DNA from: CAYLPU01 sp964385635
Lineage (GTDB): Bacteria; Chloroflexota; Anaerolineae; B4-G1
DNA length: 21,252 nt
Assembly (NCBI GenBank): GCA_964385635.1
Contig: CAYLPU010000088.1
Span: 1-21,252 of the forward strand
Reading direction: 5' to 3'
The notes under the pieces were generated by a model. It had not been told where the DNA came from and made no database searches. It saw only the letters and a program-made list of their open reading frames with translations. This document shows positions 19,708-21,252 of the stretch, one piece after another (the stretch's first letter is position 1; every line of letters begins with the position of its first letter). The position numbers and the translations under genes were made by a program.

Positions 19708-21189
19708 ATGATAGACTTGTCTGTCCACAAAGAGCAACTGAAACGGACCGTTCAGAGAGCACGAGAGCGCAACATCATCGTCCCCACCTTCGCTCAGATG
19801 AAGGACCCCACGCTTATCCCTGCTGGGGTCAAAATCCGGCTCAGGAACATCGGCCTGTGGGACATCACCTCGCTCAATCTGTTCCGCATCACCTGGAAGA
19901 ACGACCCCGTGGCTCACGGGGGCGGGTTCAACACCGTCAACTATCTGGAACTCCCGCCGTCCCTCACCGGAGTACCAGCGCGTATCATCACGCTGGTGGG
20001 CAAGTGGTTGCCCACCGGTTCCCACAAAGTCGGTGCCACCTTCGGTTGTCTGGTGCCGCGCCTGGTCACCGGCCAGTTCGACCCCACCCACCAGAAGGCG
20101 GTCTGGCCCTCCACCGGCAACTACTGCCGGGGCGGTGCGTATGACGCGACGCTTCTGGCCTGCGAGTCGATCGCCATCCTGCCCGAGGAGATGAGCCGCG
20201 AGCGATTCGAGTGGCTCTCCAAAGTGTCCGGCGAGGTCATCGCCACCCCCGGCTGCGAGAGCAACGTCAAGGAAATCTTCGACAAGTGCTGGGAATTGAA
20301 GGAGACCCGTGAGGACATCGTCATCTTCAACCAGTTCGACGAGTTCGGCAACCACCTCTGGCACTACGACGTCACCGGACACGCGATGGAGGAGGTGTTG
20401 CAGCGGGAGATGGGGCCACAGGACACCTACCGGGGCGTCGTGCTGACCTCAGGGTCGTCCGGGACCCTCGGTTGTGGTGACTACATGAAAGAAATCTTCC
20501 CCACCAGCAAGGTGGCCGCCAGCGAGGCACTGCAATGTCCCACGCTGATGTTGAACGGCTATGGCGGACACCGCATCGAGGGGATCGGCGACAAGCACGT
20601 GCCCTGGATCCACAACCTCAAGAACACCGACATGGTGATGGCGATTGACGACGAGGCGTGCATGAGCCTGGTACGGTTGTTCAACGAGCCGACCGGCCGC
20701 GCCTACCTGGTCAAGCAGGGGGTGCCGGAAGGATTGGTGGAGCAACTGGACCTGCTGGGTATCTCCAGCATCGCCAACGTCCTGTCCGCCATCAAGTTCG
20801 CCAGGTGGTACGAACTGGGCGAGCACGACATCGTGCTGACTGTCTTCACCGACTCGATGGAACTATACGAGAGCCGCCTACGGGAATTGCACGAGGAGCA
20901 CGGGGAATACACCGGGGTGGACGCTGCGGCCGACTACCATCGCTACCTGATGGGCTGCACGATGGACTACGTGGAGGAACTCGGCTACTGGGACCGCCGC
21001 CGCATCCACAACCTCAAGTACTACACCTGGGTCGAGCAGCAGGGCAAGACCTACGAGGAGATTCAGGCCCAGTGGTACGAACCTGACTACTGGGGCAGCA
21101 TCCACCGCCAGGTAGAGGAGATTGACGCGCTGATCGATCAGTTCAACGAGATGACGGGGCTGCTGGGGAAAATGAACAATGACCAATGA
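19708..21189 (+). CDS. Large fold-type-II PLP-dependent enzyme of unassigned specificity
   Basis: 493 aa, much longer than cysteine synthases (~310) or diaminopropionate ammonia-lyases (~400). PLP-enzyme features are the probable Schiff-base lysine in PTGSHKVGATFG (Lys107), the phosphate-cradle WPSTGNYCRGGAYDA, SNVKEIFDKCWEL and the glycine-rich LTSGSSGTLGCGDYM. Unlike the classic family it has an N-terminal ~90-residue extension and a C-terminal ~100-residue acidic helical region ending VEEIDALIDQFNEMTGLLG. The final MNNDQ is encoded by a heptamer simple repeat. GGAG lies 8 nt upstream of the ATG at 19708. Being the last gene of the operon with carbamoyltransferases nearby, an ammonia-lyase acting on the decarbamoylated amino acid is a reasonable guess, not shown. 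Confidence 0.8.
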   Translation: MIDLSVHKEQLKRTVQRARERNIIVPTFAQMKDPTLIPAGVKIRLRNIGLWDITSLNLFRITWKNDPVAHGGGFNTVNYLELPPSLTGVPARIITLVGKWLPTGSHKVGATFGCLVPRLVTGQFDPTHQKAVWPSTGNYCRGGAYDATLLACESIAILPEEMSRERFEWLSKVSGEVIATPGCESNVKEIFDKCWELKETREDIVIFNQFDEFGNHLWHYDVTGHAMEEVLQREMGPQDTYRGVVLTSGSSGTLGCGDYMKEIFPTSKVAASEALQCPTLMLNGYGGHRIEGIGDKHVPWIHNLKNTDMVMAIDDEACMSLVRLFNEPTGRAYLVKQGVPEGLVEQLDLLGISSIANVLSAIKFARWYELGEHDIVLTVFTDSMELYESRLRELHEEHGEYTGVDAAADYHRYLMGCTMDYVEELGYWDRRRIHNLKYYTWVEQQGKTYEEIQAQWYEPDYWGSIHRQVEEIDALIDQFNEMTGLLGKMNNDQ

Positions 21190-21196
21190 ACAATGA
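21172..21196. repeat. Heptamer simple repeat (ATGAACA/ATGACCA)
   Basis: Four successive ATGAACA/ATGACCA units starting within the last codons of the PLP enzyme and continuing past its stop. Beyond it, to the window end, nothing recognisable is seen. Confidence 0.65.
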
Positions 21197-21252
21197 CCGT
21201 AACCGTTCAGTTGTGGCGCGATTGAACTCTGTCAAGTACCATACATCCTGGA

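Noticed and set aside
1..21252. CRISPR array
   Set aside because: The repeats present are palindromic elements or short-period simple repeats; no regularly spaced 25-40 bp direct repeats with unique spacers are visible.

Overview
The window looks like a moderately high-GC bacterial chromosome segment, most likely from a Chloroflexota (Anaerolineae-like) genome or metagenome bin. This is inferred from the gene repertoire (Uma2 proteins, archaeal-type ATPase remnants, BMP-type nucleoside transporters, YgeW-like carbamoyltransferases) and from the many short palindromic and simple-sequence repeats between and inside genes. No 16S rRNA or other firm taxonomic marker is present.

Left part, all on the minus strand (1-5744). 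A graspetide-type RiPP locus opens the window: a 75-aa precursor (428-655) followed at once by the N-terminal part of an ATP-grasp peptide maturase (41-415) that is interrupted at the window edge. After about 0.45 kb without a gene and a frameshifted remnant (1111-1292) comes a five-gene membrane operon, transcribed from 4165 down to 1305: a 42-aa single-pass peptide, a membrane-anchored C39/BtrH-like papain-fold protein, a 39-aa single-pass peptide, an isoprenylcysteine-methyltransferase-like protein and a divergent CPBP (Rce1/CAAX-type) protease. Upstream lie a strong terminator hairpin and a decayed archaeal-type ATPase/DUF234 pseudogene, then tRNA-Phe with its own terminator.

Middle (5777-8803). 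An unusual fusion of a CCA-adding tRNA nucleotidyltransferase with a Uma2 nuclease domain sits on the minus strand next to tRNA-Phe. Divergent from it, on the plus strand, is a two-gene toxin-antitoxin-like unit: a 91-aa hypothetical and an AbiEii-like nucleotidyltransferase overlapping by 20 nt.

Right part, all plus strand (8928-21189). This is a coherent catabolic island. Two different knotted carbamoyltransferases (YgeW-like) and a carbamate kinase form one block. A good sigma70-like promoter then drives a BMP-family nucleoside-type ABC transporter (lipoprotein, double ATPase, two permeases) followed by a threonine-synthase-like PLP enzyme, a metallo-beta-lactamase-fold hydrolase and a large unassigned fold-type-II PLP enzyme. 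The most economical reading is import of a nucleoside, purine or ureide, phosphorolysis of carbamoyl groups to carbamoyl phosphate, ATP formation by carbamate kinase, and PLP-dependent deamination of the remaining amino acid. It resembles the E. coli ygeW/ygeX/yqeA arrangement but has two carbamoyltransferases and a different enzyme set.

A recurring theme is intrusion of small palindromic or simple repeats into coding sequence: an LSLPKG-type insert in the papain-like protein, an approximately 28-residue insert in the threonine-synthase-like protein, repeat-built C-terminal tails on the ATPase, the hydrolase and the last PLP enzyme, and large perfect hairpins between the transporter genes.
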